From NCBI RefSeq assembly GCF_004114535.1, contig NZ_LBJC01000033.1, positions 310,001 to 374,000 on the forward strand: 64,000 nt of DNA, written 5' to 3'. Both the position numbers and the translations under genes were made by a program. A model generated the notes under the pieces. The model had not been told where the DNA came from, ran no database searches, and saw only the letters and a list, made by a program, of their open reading frames with translations. Origin of the DNA: Bradyrhizobium nanningense. GTDB taxonomy: Bacteria > Pseudomonadota > Alphaproteobacteria > Rhizobiales > Xanthobacteraceae. Shown piece after piece: positions 34,617 through 44,159 of the stretch (position 1 is the first letter of the stretch; each line of letters opens with the position of its first letter).

Positions 34617-34857
34617 ATATCTTGATGCGTTTTGAGGGCCGCATGAGCGGCGAATCGATTACGCCGACTATGCCACTTCTGACTTGGAAAGGTTACCGCA
34701 GGGCGGACCGGGCGGTGTGGTTGGGAGCCAATCCCGGCAATTTGACGTCCACGCCCGGCCTCTGCCGGGTTTTGTGACTTGATGTCACACAAGTCCTTGG
34801 CTTACCAGTCCTTTTCATCGAGCAGCACCTTGAGACGGGGCGGGAAGGCTATTTTTG

Positions 34858-35388
34858 ATGGAGCAGTTTGCGCACGCCCTGGCCGATTTCGTGCGCGTTC
34901 ACCAGGCTTGGGCGGCCCCGATCGTGTTCCTGCTCGCTTTCGGGGAGTCGCTTGCCTTCATCTCCCTGCTGATCCCGGCCTGGGGCGCGCTGGTCGCGAT
35001 CGGTGCGCTGATCGGGGTGAGCGGCATCAGCTTCTATCCGGTCTGGATCGCCGGCGGCCTCGGAGCGGCCCTGGGCGATTGGGTATCTTACTGGTTCGGC
35101 TATCGCTACAAGGAGAAGGTCGCCGAGATGTGGCCGCTCTCGCGCTATCCGGGACTTCTGCCCAGAGGCGAGGCTTTCGTGCGCAGCTGGGGTATCCCCA
35201 GCATCTTCATCGGCCGGTTCTTCGGCCCCTTGCGCGCCTCGGTGCCGCTCGCGGCCGGCATCTTCGAGATGCCCTATTGGAGCTTCCAGGCCGCCAATTT
35301 CGTCTCCGCCCTGGTCTGGTCGGCCGTGCTCCTGCTGTTCGGCGACGTGCTCGCCAAGATCATGGAATGGATCTGGCGGGTGATCTGA
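34858..35388 (+). CDS. DedA-family membrane protein
   Basis: A 176-residue inner-membrane protein of the DedA/SNARE-associated family. The conserved stretch FGESLAFISLLIPAWG and the later FIGRFFGPLRASVPLAAGIFEM (FxGR...R motif) are present, separated by GAALGDWVSYWFGYRYKE. DedA proteins act in lipid flipping or proton-dependent membrane homeostasis. The start is ATG 34858; a TTG one codon upstream is also in frame. GGGAAGG lies about 11 bases before. It is unlinked to its neighbours in function. Confidence 0.92.
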   Translation: MEQFAHALADFVRVHQAWAAPIVFLLAFGESLAFISLLIPAWGALVAIGALIGVSGISFYPVWIAGGLGAALGDWVSYWFGYRYKEKVAEMWPLSRYPGLLPRGEAFVRSWGIPSIFIGRFFGPLRASVPLAAGIFEMPYWSFQAANFVSALVWSAVLLLFGDVLAKIMEWIWRVI

Positions 35389-35614
35389 CGCCCGAACCTT
35401 GACGGGAACCGGATCTCGCTCTATAGCCCCGCGCCATGATCAACGCCGCGACCATCCTGTTCGCCCGTCGCCGCCGCCGCTCTTTAGCGGTTTGGGCGGT
35501 CGATCGCGTTTGAGATCATCGTCTTTGCCGCTGGATCCGATCCGCGGCATTCTCTCTCCTGTCAGCGCGATCTGATCCGGCGGCTCCCACAAGGAGGCCC
35601 AGCAGGAGACCACG

Positions 35615-36280
35615 ATGTACACGCCACCCTTTTTCAAGCAGGACCGCGCCGCAAGCCTGAAGTTCGCCGAAGCGCGCGGCTTCGGCACCATGTGTGCCTT
35701 TGACGGCAAGAAGCCGATCGCCTCGCCGTTGCCGTTCTATCTGACTTACGCCGCGGACGGCACGCCGCAGGCTGCCTTTCATGTCGCCCGTCACAATCCG
35801 CTGCTAAAGCTTGCGGGCGGCGATGCGTCCTGGCTGCTCGCGGTCAACGGCCCCGATGCCTATGTATCGCCGGATTGGTACGTCTCGCCGGATCAGGTGC
35901 CGACCTGGCTCTACCAGTCGGTGCATCTGAGCGGGCCGGTGCGGCTCCTGACGGACGACGAATTGTCGGTGCAGATCGACACGCTCAGCGACAAGTTCGA
36001 GACCTGGCTGCTGCCGAAGAAGCCGTGGACGTCGGGCAAGATGACGGCGGGCCGGCTCGAGACGATGAAGAAGGCGATCGTGGGTCTGGTCATGAATGTT
36101 GAAGAGGTCGAAGGCAGCTTCAAGCTCAACCAGCACAAATCGGACGCCGACTATGCGGCGATCGCCAATGCGCTCAGTGCCGGCGATGCCGACGCCAAGC
36201 AGATCTCAGATTTGATGCGGCAGGCAAGGCCGCAGGTTTTCGCAGACGAGACGACCATGCTCGAAGGGAGCGCGCCATGA
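35615..36280 (+). CDS. PaiB-type FMN-binding negative regulator
   Basis: A 221-residue protein with the PaiB signature MYTPPFFKQDR at the start, then FYLTYAADGTPQAAFHVARHNP, VNGPDAYVSPDWY and QVPTWLYQSVHLSGPVRLL. In Bacillus, PaiB affects sporulation and protease genes. In proteobacteria the family is a flavin-reductase-like fold of uncertain role. Its last bases overlap the argC start (ATGA, 36277-36280), so the two genes are translationally coupled despite no obvious metabolic link. Confidence 0.9.
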   Translation: MYTPPFFKQDRAASLKFAEARGFGTMCAFDGKKPIASPLPFYLTYAADGTPQAAFHVARHNPLLKLAGGDASWLLAVNGPDAYVSPDWYVSPDQVPTWLYQSVHLSGPVRLLTDDELSVQIDTLSDKFETWLLPKKPWTSGKMTAGRLETMKKAIVGLVMNVEEVEGSFKLNQHKSDADYAAIANALSAGDADAKQISDLMRQARPQVFADETTMLEGSAP

Positions 36281-37275
36281 GCCTTTCCGAAACCGGCCTC
36301 TCTGACACCACCAAAGCTCCGATCACCAGTGCGGCCAACAAGCCCGCCACCGTCTTCGTCGACGGCGGCTCCGGCACCACCGGGCTCGGCATCAACGAGC
36401 GGCTGAAGCTCCAGAACGACGTCGTCGTGAAGGCGCTTCCCGACGACAAGCGCAAGGACCCCGCGGCCAAGAAGGCACTGATGGAGGAGGTGGACCTCGT
36501 CATCCTCTGCCTGCCCGACGATGCCGCCAAGGAAACGGTGGCGCTCGTCGACAGCATGGGGGCTCGAGGCCCGAAGGTGCTGGACGCCTCGACCGCCTAC
36601 CGTGTCGCGCCGGACTGGGCTTACGGCTTTCCCGAGCTGACGCCTGACCAGGCCGCGAAGATCAAGGCCGCCAAGAAGGTCTCCAATCCCGGCTGCTATC
36701 CGACCGGCGCGATCGCGCTGCTGCGGCCCATCGTCGATGCCGGGCTGCTGCCGCCGGACTATCCCGTCACGGTCAACGCGGTGAGTGGCTATTCCGGCGG
36801 GGGCAAGTCGATGATCGCGAGCTTCGAGGACGGCAGCGCGCCGTCGTTCGAGCTCTATGGCCTCGGCTTCGAGCACAAGCATCTGCCCGAGATGCAGCTC
36901 TATTCCAACCTGACGCGGCGGCCGATCTTCATTCCCTCGGTCGGTAATTACCGACAGGGCATGCTGGTCTCGGTGCCGCTCCAGCTCGACACGCTGCCGG
37001 GCAAGCCCAGCGGAGCCGACCTGCAAGCCGCGCTGGCCAAGCGGTATGCCGGTTCAAAGTACGTCAAGGTGATGTCGCTGCAGAACGAGGCGACCAAGGG
37101 CGGCCGGCTCGAGCCGGAGGCGCTCAACGAGACCAACATGCTCGAGCTCTACGTCTTCGCCAGCGACAAATATCACCAGGCGGTGCTGGTCGCCCGGCTC
37201 GACAATCTCGGCAAGGGCGCTTCAGGCGCAGCCGTGCAGAACATGCGGCTGATGCTCGGCCTGCCGGAGGAGTAG
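36277..37275 (+). CDS. argC: N-acetyl-gamma-glutamyl-phosphate reductase (type 2)
   Basis: Third step of arginine biosynthesis, an NADPH-dependent reduction. The 332-residue product has an N-terminal extension of about 25 residues, then TVFVDGGSGTTGLGI for cofactor binding. The catalytic cysteine is in SNPGCYPTGAIALL and the substrate region is AVSGYSGGGKSMI. The spacing and the short length match the argC type 2 group found in alphaproteobacteria. The start overlaps the paiB-like stop. A palindromic repeat follows at 37298. Confidence 0.95.
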   Translation: MSLSETGLSDTTKAPITSAANKPATVFVDGGSGTTGLGINERLKLQNDVVVKALPDDKRKDPAAKKALMEEVDLVILCLPDDAAKETVALVDSMGARGPKVLDASTAYRVAPDWAYGFPELTPDQAAKIKAAKKVSNPGCYPTGAIALLRPIVDAGLLPPDYPVTVNAVSGYSGGGKSMIASFEDGSAPSFELYGLGFEHKHLPEMQLYSNLTRRPIFIPSVGNYRQGMLVSVPLQLDTLPGKPSGADLQAALAKRYAGSKYVKVMSLQNEATKGGRLEPEALNETNMLELYVFASDKYHQAVLVARLDNLGKGASGAAVQNMRLMLGLPEE

Positions 37276-37297
37276 GAGAGGGCGTTCCTTCGTTCTC

Positions 37298-37384
37298 CGT
37301 CATTGCGAGCGAAGCGAAGCAATCCAGAAATATGTCCGCGGAAACAGCCCGGATTGCTTCGTCGCTTCGCTCCTCGCAATGACG
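37298..37384. repeat. Intergenic palindrome (CGTCATTGCGAGCGAAGCG type)
   Basis: The left arm CGTCATTGCGAGCGAAGCG begins at 37298. The right arm is its near complement, ending CAATGACG at 37384, with a short variable centre. This motif is a common Bradyrhizobium extragenic repeat. It separates the convergent argC and MAPEG genes and can form a long hairpin that may terminate both. Confidence 0.8.
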
Positions 37385-37396
37385 AGGGAGAGAGCC

Positions 37397-37795
37397 TCAA
37401 AACACCTTGAAGATCGCCAGCGCCAGCACGGCCTGCGCCAGGAAGCCGACGGTGAAGGCGAGCGTGCGGAATACCGGGATGCCGAGCGCGTAGACGATCA
37501 GATGCGCGACGCGGGACCAGAAATAGACCGCGCAGGCGAGCACGGTCCATTTGGTGGAATAGTCGATCGCATTGAGGATCAGCACCAGCGGCGCAAAGAG
37601 GACGAGGTTCTCGACCGCGTTGTCATGCGCGAACATCAACCGGTTGGCCCATTCGGCTTGCGGCTTGTCGCCGCGCGAGGGATTGGCCATCGCGCCACTG
37701 AGGCCGCGGACCTGGCACCGGTTGATCGTGTAGGGAATCCAGAGGATCCCGGTCAGGATCACTGTCAGTGTCAGCCAGAACAATTCGCGCGTCAT
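37397..37795 (-). CDS. MAPEG-family membrane protein
   Basis: A 132-residue integral membrane protein with four helices. The family core RLMFAHDNAVENLVLFAPLV (RxxxAHxNxxENLxxF pattern) is intact, as is YFWSRVAHLIVYALGIPVFR. MAPEG proteins are related to microsomal glutathione transferases, but bacterial members are mostly uncharacterised. The gene is upstream-adjacent to phaC on the same strand, 67 bases after its stop, so read-through from phaC is possible. Confidence 0.93.
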   Translation of the reverse strand: MTRELFWLTLTVILTGILWIPYTINRCQVRGLSGAMANPSRGDKPQAEWANRLMFAHDNAVENLVLFAPLVLILNAIDYSTKWTVLACAVYFWSRVAHLIVYALGIPVFRTLAFTVGFLAQAVLALAIFKVF

Positions 37796-37862
37796 GGTTC
37801 GATCCCCTCTGTCGTCGCAGCTGTGTTGAGAGCGAGTCTATACAAGAGCGCGTCAGAGTCCG

Positions 37863-39671
37863 CTATGCGCGAACCCTGACATAGCTGCCGGGCGCGTCCT
37901 CGATCGGCGGGAATGCTTCGTTTCCCGGTGCGCGCGCGCGAACCTGCTCCGGATCGAGCTCGCCCAGCCATTGCCGCCAGTCCGGCCACCACGAGCCCTT
38001 GTGCTCCACGGCGTCCTTCATCCACTGCGCGACGTTGACGTCCTTGATGTTGTCGTTGGTCCAGTACTGATACTTGTTCGAAGCCGGCGGATTGACGACG
38101 CCTGCGATATGGCCCGACCCCGACAGCACATATTTCACCGGACCACCGAAGAATTGCGAGCCGTACAGCACCGATTCCGCCGGCGCGATATGGTCCTCGC
38201 GGGTGGCGAGGTTGTAGACGGGCACCCGGACCTTGGAGAGGTCGAGCAGCGTGTTGTCGAGCACCATCGTGCCGGTGGAGAGCCGGTTCTCCAGATAGCA
38301 GTTGCGCAAATAATAGGAATGGTTCGACGCTGTCATGCGGGTTGCGTCGGAATTCCAGTGCAACAGGTCGAACGCGCTGGGCTGCTGGCCTTTCAGGTAG
38401 TTGCTGACGACGTAGGACCAGATCAGATCGTTGGAGCGCAGCATGTTGAAGGCCATCGCCATCTTCGAGCCTTCGAGCACGCCGGCCGCCTTCATGTCCT
38501 TTTCGAGCGCGGAGATCTGTTCCTCGTCGACGAACACCAGGAGGTCGCCGGCATGGGTGAAGTCGACCTGCGCCGCGAAGAACGTCGCCGACGAGACGCG
38601 CTGGCGGCGCTTCTCGGCGAGCCAGGCCAGCGTGGTCGCGAGCATGGTGCCGCCGACGCAATAGCCGGCGGTGTGCACCTTCATCTCGCCGGTGACCTTC
38701 TCGATCACGTCCATCGCCGTGAGCGGGCCTTCCTTCATGTAGTCTTCCCAGCTCTTGTTGCCGAGCCGCTTGTCGGGATTGACCCATGAGATCACGAACA
38801 CGGTGATGCCCTGGTCGACGCACCACTTGATGTAGGATTTCTCCGGCTTGAGATCGAGGATGTAGAACTTGTTGATCCAGGGCGGCACGATCAGGAGCGG
38901 GGTGCGCAGCACCGTCTCCGTGGTCGGCGAATACTGGATCAGCTGCATCATCTCGTTCTGATAGATCACCTTGCCCGGCGTCGTCGCCATGTTGACGCCG
39001 ACGACGAGGTTGTCCGGGTTGGACTGGCGAATCTTCAGCATGCCCTTGCCGGCCGCGATGTCCTCCGCCAGCATCGTCAGGCCACGCGCGAGGTTCTCGC
39101 CGCTGCTCGCCACGGTCTCGCGCAGCACTTCCGGATTGGTCAGCACGAAGTTGGACGGCGACAGCGCGTTGGTGACCTGCTGGACGTAGAACTCCGCCTT
39201 GCGGCGGGTCTGCGGATCGAGCCCTTCGGCATCGCGCACCAGCTCCTGCGCCCATTTGGTCGTGAGCAGATAGAGCTGCATGACGAAATCGAAGAACTGG
39301 TTCGACTTCCATTCCGGATCGGCAAAGCGCTTGTCGCGCGGCGAGGGCGCGATCGCGGGCGGTGCGTCCTGGCCGGCCATGCGGCGCACAGCCGAGCCCC
39401 AGAGGTCGAGGTAATCCTTGGCGAGTTTGGTCCGCAGATCGGAGGAGCGGGACGTGTCCGACAACCAATATTCGGCAACCGAAGTGAAGGTCTTGACCAC
39501 CTCGGCAAGCTCGGCCGGCGGGCGATCCTGCACCTCGCCGCTCTCGCGCGGCTTGAGATAGGCCGCGAGCGCCTTGCCGCCGCTCTCCATCGCCCGCGCG
39601 ACATTCATCGCGAAGGCTTCCGCATCGAACTTCGTCTCGGGTTTAGGCGTATCGGTCGTGGCCATACTCAT
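37863..39671 (-). CDS. phaC: Class I polyhydroxyalkanoate synthase
   Basis: Polymerises hydroxyacyl-CoA into PHA storage granules. The 602-residue product has the long N-terminal domain, the lipase-like box GYCVGG with the catalytic cysteine C338, and WNSDATRM. The catalytic histidine is in SGSGHIAGVVNP. This is the usual class I size for rhizobia. In-frame ATGs at residues 1 and 3 are both possible starts. The 252-base upstream region also serves the divergent small lipoprotein and contains a GACAAA/TTTGTC inverted pair near 39760-39781. No phasin or PhaR gene is adjacent. Confidence 0.96.
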   Translation of the reverse strand: MSMATTDTPKPETKFDAEAFAMNVARAMESGGKALAAYLKPRESGEVQDRPPAELAEVVKTFTSVAEYWLSDTSRSSDLRTKLAKDYLDLWGSAVRRMAGQDAPPAIAPSPRDKRFADPEWKSNQFFDFVMQLYLLTTKWAQELVRDAEGLDPQTRRKAEFYVQQVTNALSPSNFVLTNPEVLRETVASSGENLARGLTMLAEDIAAGKGMLKIRQSNPDNLVVGVNMATTPGKVIYQNEMMQLIQYSPTTETVLRTPLLIVPPWINKFYILDLKPEKSYIKWCVDQGITVFVISWVNPDKRLGNKSWEDYMKEGPLTAMDVIEKVTGEMKVHTAGYCVGGTMLATTLAWLAEKRRQRVSSATFFAAQVDFTHAGDLLVFVDEEQISALEKDMKAAGVLEGSKMAMAFNMLRSNDLIWSYVVSNYLKGQQPSAFDLLHWNSDATRMTASNHSYYLRNCYLENRLSTGTMVLDNTLLDLSKVRVPVYNLATREDHIAPAESVLYGSQFFGGPVKYVLSGSGHIAGVVNPPASNKYQYWTNDNIKDVNVAQWMKDAVEHKGSWWPDWRQWLGELDPEQVRARAPGNEAFPPIEDAPGSYVRVRA

Positions 39672-39923
39672 AGGCAGAACAGTAACGAGTCATTCCGTAT
39701 TCGTCACCGCGAAGCTCGCATGTTTGACGTTAAACACCCTCCAAGATGTGCTGCACTGCGACAAAGTTTCTTGGTTTTGTCACAATCGCGGTGCAACCCT
39801 CTGATCGTGGGCCTTAGATGTTTTCTCGCTCGTTCCATTTGTGGGCAGCAATGGTTTGAGCTTGGGCAGGTTGTCGGGTTAGTGTGCGGCAGCTTGCATT
39901 GGGACGAGTAGGGGATTTCCCAA

Positions 39924-40199
39924 GTGTTGGCGTTGAGGGTCCGACAAAGGTCGCTGCTGATCGGTGGCGCGCTGTTGAGCGTGGCATTTGCGCTGGGCGG
40001 CTGTTCGAGTCAGTTCGCGGATATGGCGCCCGCGGATGCTCAGGCGCATCCGAAGGAGTCCGGGGCCTATCTGCCGGTGCACGACCTGCCGCCGGATCGC
40101 GATCAAGCGATCATCCCGCCGGAACAGCGCGCCAAGATCGAGGCCGAGCTCGCCGCCGCGCGCGATCGCCAGGCCGCTGCCGGCAAGGATGCGAAGTGA
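39924..40199 (+). CDS. Small lipoprotein
   Basis: A 91-residue product starting at GTG 39924 (TTG at 39927 is an alternative). A hydrophobic signal (SLLIGGALLSVAFALGGC) ends in the lipobox LGGC, so the mature protein is lipid-anchored. The mature part is short and hydrophilic, with HDLPPDRDQAIIPPEQRAKI and an Ala-rich helix at the end. It resembles small rhizobial lipoproteins of unknown function. It is divergent from phaC and 215 bases before the aminotransferase gene. Confidence 0.85.
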   Translation: MLALRVRQRSLLIGGALLSVAFALGGCSSQFADMAPADAQAHPKESGAYLPVHDLPPDRDQAIIPPEQRAKIEAELAAARDRQAAAGKDAK

Positions 40200-40414
40200 G
40201 ACGCTGCAAGGTAATCGCTGGCGCCCCCGCCTTGCCGTGCTAAAAGACCTCAGTTCAGCCAACAGTCAGGGCGAACGACTTCAGTCCTCGTTGTCGATGA
40301 TTGCTCTAAGTATTTGATTTTGAGTAATTTTTGCGACGAGGCTGAGCCCCTTTCCGCAAAGCCGTCCTGTCCTGTCGATTCTGTCCTGACCGGTTGCCCG
40401 GAGCCCAGAGAGCC

Positions 40415-41635
40415 ATGGAAGAATTTTACCGCATCCGACGCCTACCGCCTTACGTGTTCGAGCAGGTCAACCGGGCCAAGGCGGCCGCGCGGAATGCCGG
40501 CGCCGACATCATCGACCTCGGGATGGGTAACCCGGATCTGCCGGCCCCGGCGCATGTGCTGGAGAAACTGAAGGAGACGCTGGGCAAGCCGCGGACCGAC
40601 CGCTATTCGGCCTCCCGCGGCATCCCCGGACTGCGCCGGGCCCAGGCCGGCTACTACGCCCGCCGGTTCGGCGTGAAGCTCAACCCCGACACCCAGATCG
40701 TGGCGACGCTCGGCTCGAAGGAGGGCTTTGCCAACGTGGCGCAGGCGATCACGGCGCCCGGCGACGTCATCCTCTGTCCGAACCCGAGCTATCCGATTCA
40801 CGCCTTCGGCTTTTTGATGGCGGGCGGCGTGATCCGTTCGGTGCCCTCCGAGCCGACGCCGCAGTTCTTCGAGGCGGTGGAGCGGGCGATCGTGCATTCG
40901 ATCCCGAAGCCGCTCGCGATCGTCGTCTGCTATCCGTCGAACCCGACTGCCTATGTCGCGAGCCTCGATTTCTACAAGGACCTCGTCGCATTTGCGAAGA
41001 AGCACGAGATCCTGATCCTGTCCGATCTCGCCTATGCCGAGGTCTATTTCGACGAGAACAACCCGCCGCCCTCCGTGCTCCAGGTGCCGGGCGCAATGGA
41101 TGTCACCGTCGAGTTCACCTCGATGTCGAAGACCTATTCGATGGCCGGCTGGCGCATGGGCTTTGCGGTCGGCAATGAGCGCGTGATCGCCGCGCTCGCC
41201 CGCGTCAAATCCTATCTCGATTACGGCGCCTTCACTCCCGTTCAGGTCGCGGCGACCGCCGCGCTGAACGGTCCGGATGACTGCATCAAGGAGATGCGCG
41301 ATACCTATCGCAAGCGCCGCGATGCGCTGGTGGAATCGTTCGGCCGTGCCGGCTGGGAGATCCCGCCGCCGGAGGCCTCGATGTTCGCCTGGGTGCCGCT
41401 GCCGGAGGCCTTCCGCAGCGTCGGCAGCATGCAGTTCGCGACCCTGATGGTGGAGAAATCCGGCGTTGCGGTCTCGCCCGGCGTCGGCTTCGGCGAGCAT
41501 GGTGAAGGATATGTCCGCATCGCCATGGTGGAAAACGAGCAACGGATCAGGCAGGCCGCGCGCGGCGTGCGACGCTTCCTTGAAAGCGGCATCGAAACGT
41601 TGCACAACGTCGTTCCGCTCGCCAATCGGCGTTGA
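40415..41635 (+). CDS. Class I/II aminotransferase (AlaC / DapL-like)
   Basis: A 406-residue PLP aminotransferase from the ATG 40415 (MEEFYRIRRLPPY). The conserved NPDLPAP, YSASRGIPGLRRA and CYPSNPTAYVA come before the PLP lysine in SMSKTYSMAGWRMG. The C-terminal arginine for carboxylate binding is in GYVRIAMVENEQR. The sequence is closest to the AlaC/YfdZ or LL-diaminopimelate aminotransferase group. Its neighbour hom, 29 bases downstream, argues for a role in aspartate-family or alanine metabolism. The exact substrate is not certain. Confidence 0.92.
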   Translation: MEEFYRIRRLPPYVFEQVNRAKAAARNAGADIIDLGMGNPDLPAPAHVLEKLKETLGKPRTDRYSASRGIPGLRRAQAGYYARRFGVKLNPDTQIVATLGSKEGFANVAQAITAPGDVILCPNPSYPIHAFGFLMAGGVIRSVPSEPTPQFFEAVERAIVHSIPKPLAIVVCYPSNPTAYVASLDFYKDLVAFAKKHEILILSDLAYAEVYFDENNPPPSVLQVPGAMDVTVEFTSMSKTYSMAGWRMGFAVGNERVIAALARVKSYLDYGAFTPVQVAATAALNGPDDCIKEMRDTYRKRRDALVESFGRAGWEIPPPEASMFAWVPLPEAFRSVGSMQFATLMVEKSGVAVSPGVGFGEHGEGYVRIAMVENEQRIRQAARGVRRFLESGIETLHNVVPLANRR

Positions 41636-41664
41636 GTTCTCTTCGGCAGGTTTTCTAAGACATC

Positions 41665-42981
41665 ATGGTTGCACCCCTGAAAGTGGGCATAGCGGGGCTC
41701 GGCACCGTGGGCGCCGAAGTGGTCCGTTTGATTGAAACCCAGGCCCGCGTGCTCGCGGGCCGCAGCGGCCGCGGCATCCGCGTCGTCGCCGTTACCGCGC
41801 GCTCGAAAGCGAAGAAGCGCGACGTCGATCTGCGCGGCGTCGAATGGGCCAGGGATCCGATGGCGCTGGCCACGCATCCAGGCATCGATTGCTTCGTCGA
41901 ACTGATGGGCGGCGCGAGCGATCCCGCGCTGTCGGCGGTGGAGGCCGCACTCAACGCCGGCAAGTCGGTCGTCACCGCCAACAAGGCGTTGCTGGCCAAG
42001 CACGGCATCAAGCTCGCCAAATCAGCCGAAAAGCACGGCGGCGCGCTGAATTTCGAGGCAGCCGTCGGCGCCGCGATCCCCGTCATCAAGACGTTGCGTG
42101 AGGGGCTCGCCGGCACCGGCGTCAATCGCGTCTACGGCATCCTCAACGGCACCTGCAATTACATCCTGACCCGGATGGAGCAGGAGGGGCTGTCCTTCGC
42201 CGAATGCCTCAAGGACGCGCAGCGGCTCGGTTATGCCGAGGCCAACCCGTCGTTCGATGTGGATGGTCACGATACCGCGCAAAAGCTCGCGATCCTCGCC
42301 AGCCTCGCTTTCGGCACGAAAGTTGCTCAAAGCGCGGTGTATGTCGAAGGCATCTCATCCATTGCGCCGGAAGATCTGCGCGCGGCGTCTGATCTCGGCT
42401 ACCGCGTCAAGCTGCTCGGCGTTGCGGTGCGCACCGCCAAGGGCATCGAGCAGCGCGTGCATCCGACCATGGTGCCAAAATCCTCCTCGATCGCGCAGGT
42501 GATGGGTGTCACCAATGCGGTCACGATCGACGGCGAGGGCATTCCGCCTATCACGCTGGTCGGCCCCGGCGCCGGCGGCGCCGCGACGGCATCCGCCGTG
42601 GTCGCCGACATCGCCGATGTCGCGCGCGGCATCCGTGCCAATCCGTTCGGCCGGCCCATTGCGCAATTGCGCGACACCAAGAAGGCGCCGATGGAGCGCC
42701 ACGAGGGCGGCTACTACATCCGCCTCCTGGCGCGCGATTTCCCCGGCACCGCGGCTGCGATCGCGACGCGGCTTGCCGAACAGAAGATTTCGATCGAGTC
42801 GATCGTGCAGCGTCATCCCAATGGCGGCGTTGCACCCGCAAACGGCAAAGCGGTCCCCGTGCCTGTCATCCTGATCACCTACGCGACGCACGAGGACGCC
42901 GTGCGCCGCGCGCTCGCCGCCGTGCAAAAGGACAAGGTGATCAGCGGACGGCCGCAGGTGATCCGGATCGAGAAGAACTGA
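41665..42981 (+). CDS. hom: Homoserine dehydrogenase
   Basis: Reduces aspartate semialdehyde to homoserine in threonine and methionine synthesis. The 438-residue monofunctional enzyme has the NAD-binding GIAGLGTVGAEVVRLI. The family signature VNRVYGILNGTCNYILTRM and the catalytic-site segment SLAFGTKV follow. A C-terminal ACT domain (YIRLLARDFPGTAAAIATRL) probably senses threonine. It follows the aminotransferase gene by 29 bases. A perfect 26-base palindrome follows the stop. Confidence 0.96.
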   Translation: MVAPLKVGIAGLGTVGAEVVRLIETQARVLAGRSGRGIRVVAVTARSKAKKRDVDLRGVEWARDPMALATHPGIDCFVELMGGASDPALSAVEAALNAGKSVVTANKALLAKHGIKLAKSAEKHGGALNFEAAVGAAIPVIKTLREGLAGTGVNRVYGILNGTCNYILTRMEQEGLSFAECLKDAQRLGYAEANPSFDVDGHDTAQKLAILASLAFGTKVAQSAVYVEGISSIAPEDLRAASDLGYRVKLLGVAVRTAKGIEQRVHPTMVPKSSSIAQVMGVTNAVTIDGEGIPPITLVGPGAGGAATASAVVADIADVARGIRANPFGRPIAQLRDTKKAPMERHEGGYYIRLLARDFPGTAAAIATRLAEQKISIESIVQRHPNGGVAPANGKAVPVPVILITYATHEDAVRRALAAVQKDKVISGRPQVIRIEKN

Positions 42982-42982
42982 G

Positions 42983-43008
42983 GCGGTTCGTTCGATCGAA
43001 CGAACCGC
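42983..43008. terminator. Perfect palindrome between hom and glpX
   Basis: GCGGTTCGTTCGA at 42983-42995 is followed directly by its exact complement to 43008. It would form a strong hairpin right after the hom stop, but no T run follows. It could be a Rho-independent-like or processing stem, or a dimer binding site, in the gap before glpX. Confidence 0.5.
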
Positions 43009-43070
43009 GGGCGTTGTGAGTTGATGTGGACGGAGATTTCCGTCCCAAACCGTTTCGAAGGAGTTAGCCG

Positions 43071-44072
43071 ATGTCGACCCATATTTCAGTCCCGCCGCAG
43101 GCGTTGCTTGAGCGCATCCTGACGCTGGAGATCGTGCGGGTGACGGAGCGGGCGGCGGTGTCGTCGGCGCGGCTGCGCGGGCACGGCAACGAGAAGGCGG
43201 CTGACCAGGCCGCCGTCGATGCCATGCGGCGTGAGCTCAACAAGCTGCCGATCCAGGGCACCGTCGTGATCGGGGAAGGTGAGCGCGACGAGGCGCCGAT
43301 GCTTTATATCGGCGAGCAGGTCGGTCTCAAGGCTGGCCCCGAGGTCGACATCGCCGTCGATCCGCTCGAAGGCACCACGCTGTGCGCCAAGAACATGCCG
43401 GGCTCGATCGCCACCATGGCGATGGCCGATGGCGGCACGCTGCTGCACGCCCCCGACGTCTACATGCAGAAGCTCGCGATCGGCCCCGGCTACGACAAGG
43501 GCGTCGTCGATCTCGATGCGAGCCCGGCCGACAACGTCCGCCGCCTCGCCAAAGCCAAGGGCGTCAAGCCGGAGGGCATCACCGTTCTCGTGCTCGACCG
43601 TCCGCGCCATGCCGACATCATCTCGAGCGTGCGTTCGACCGGCGCCGCCGTGCGCCTGATCACCGACGGCGACGTCGCCGGCGTGATCCACTGCGCCGAC
43701 CCTGATAACACCGGCGTCGACATGTATCTGGGCACGGGCGGCGCGCCGGAAGGCGTGCTGGCCGCCGTAGCGCTGCGTTGCATCGGCGGCCAGATGCAGT
43801 GCCGCCTGATCCTCGATTCCGACGAAAAGCGCGAGCGTGCCGCCAAGATGGGCGTCAACGATCCCAAGATGATCTACGGGATCGAGGACATGGCGCGCGG
43901 CGACTGCCTGTTCGCCGCCACCGGCGTCACCACGGGCTCGCTGCTCTCAGGGGTCAAATTCCGCAAGGACGGCGTGATCGAGACCGAGACCGTCGTGATG
44001 CGCTCCGTCACCGGCACCGTGCGCTACATCAAGGCCGAGCATCGCGAGCTGGCGAAGTTTCATCTGGACTAA
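43071..44072 (+). CDS. glpX: Class II fructose-1,6-bisphosphatase
   Basis: Gluconeogenic phosphatase of 333 residues. The metal and substrate motifs are GTVVIGEGERDEAPMLYIGE, DPLEGTTLCA and MADGGTLLHAPDVYM. Further segments GGAPEGVLAAVALRCIGGQMQ and DCLFAATGVTTGSLL are as in GlpX. The start at 43071 has GGAG about nine bases upstream. In many Rhizobiales glpX lies between hom and recJ. Here recJ comes 13 kb later, after a block of accessory genes. Confidence 0.95.
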   Translation: MSTHISVPPQALLERILTLEIVRVTERAAVSSARLRGHGNEKAADQAAVDAMRRELNKLPIQGTVVIGEGERDEAPMLYIGEQVGLKAGPEVDIAVDPLEGTTLCAKNMPGSIATMAMADGGTLLHAPDVYMQKLAIGPGYDKGVVDLDASPADNVRRLAKAKGVKPEGITVLVLDRPRHADIISSVRSTGAAVRLITDGDVAGVIHCADPDNTGVDMYLGTGGAPEGVLAAVALRCIGGQMQCRLILDSDEKRERAAKMGVNDPKMIYGIEDMARGDCLFAATGVTTGSLLSGVKFRKDGVIETETVVMRSVTGTVRYIKAEHRELAKFHLD

Positions 44073-44090
44073 GTCACGACACGCGACCCT

Positions 44091-44127
44091 CATTCCGGGC
44101 CTGCGCTTCGCAGCGCATCCCGGAATG
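44091..44127. repeat. Short extragenic palindrome (CATTCCGGG type)
   Basis: The arms CATTCCGGG (44091-44099) and CCCGGAATG (44119-44127) enclose a GCGCTTCGCAGCGC inner hairpin. The same core appears in the longer repeat at 60964-61069. It sits between glpX and the haloacid dehalogenase gene. Confidence 0.7.
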
Positions 44128-44159
44128 ATCAAGAACAAGCAACATTCAGGGAAGCGCAC

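Noticed and set aside
39672..39923. Possible PhaR-type binding sites near the phaC promoter
   Set aside because: Only a short GACAAA/TTTGTC inverted pair and TGC-rich sequence are present. This is too weak to call a defined operator.
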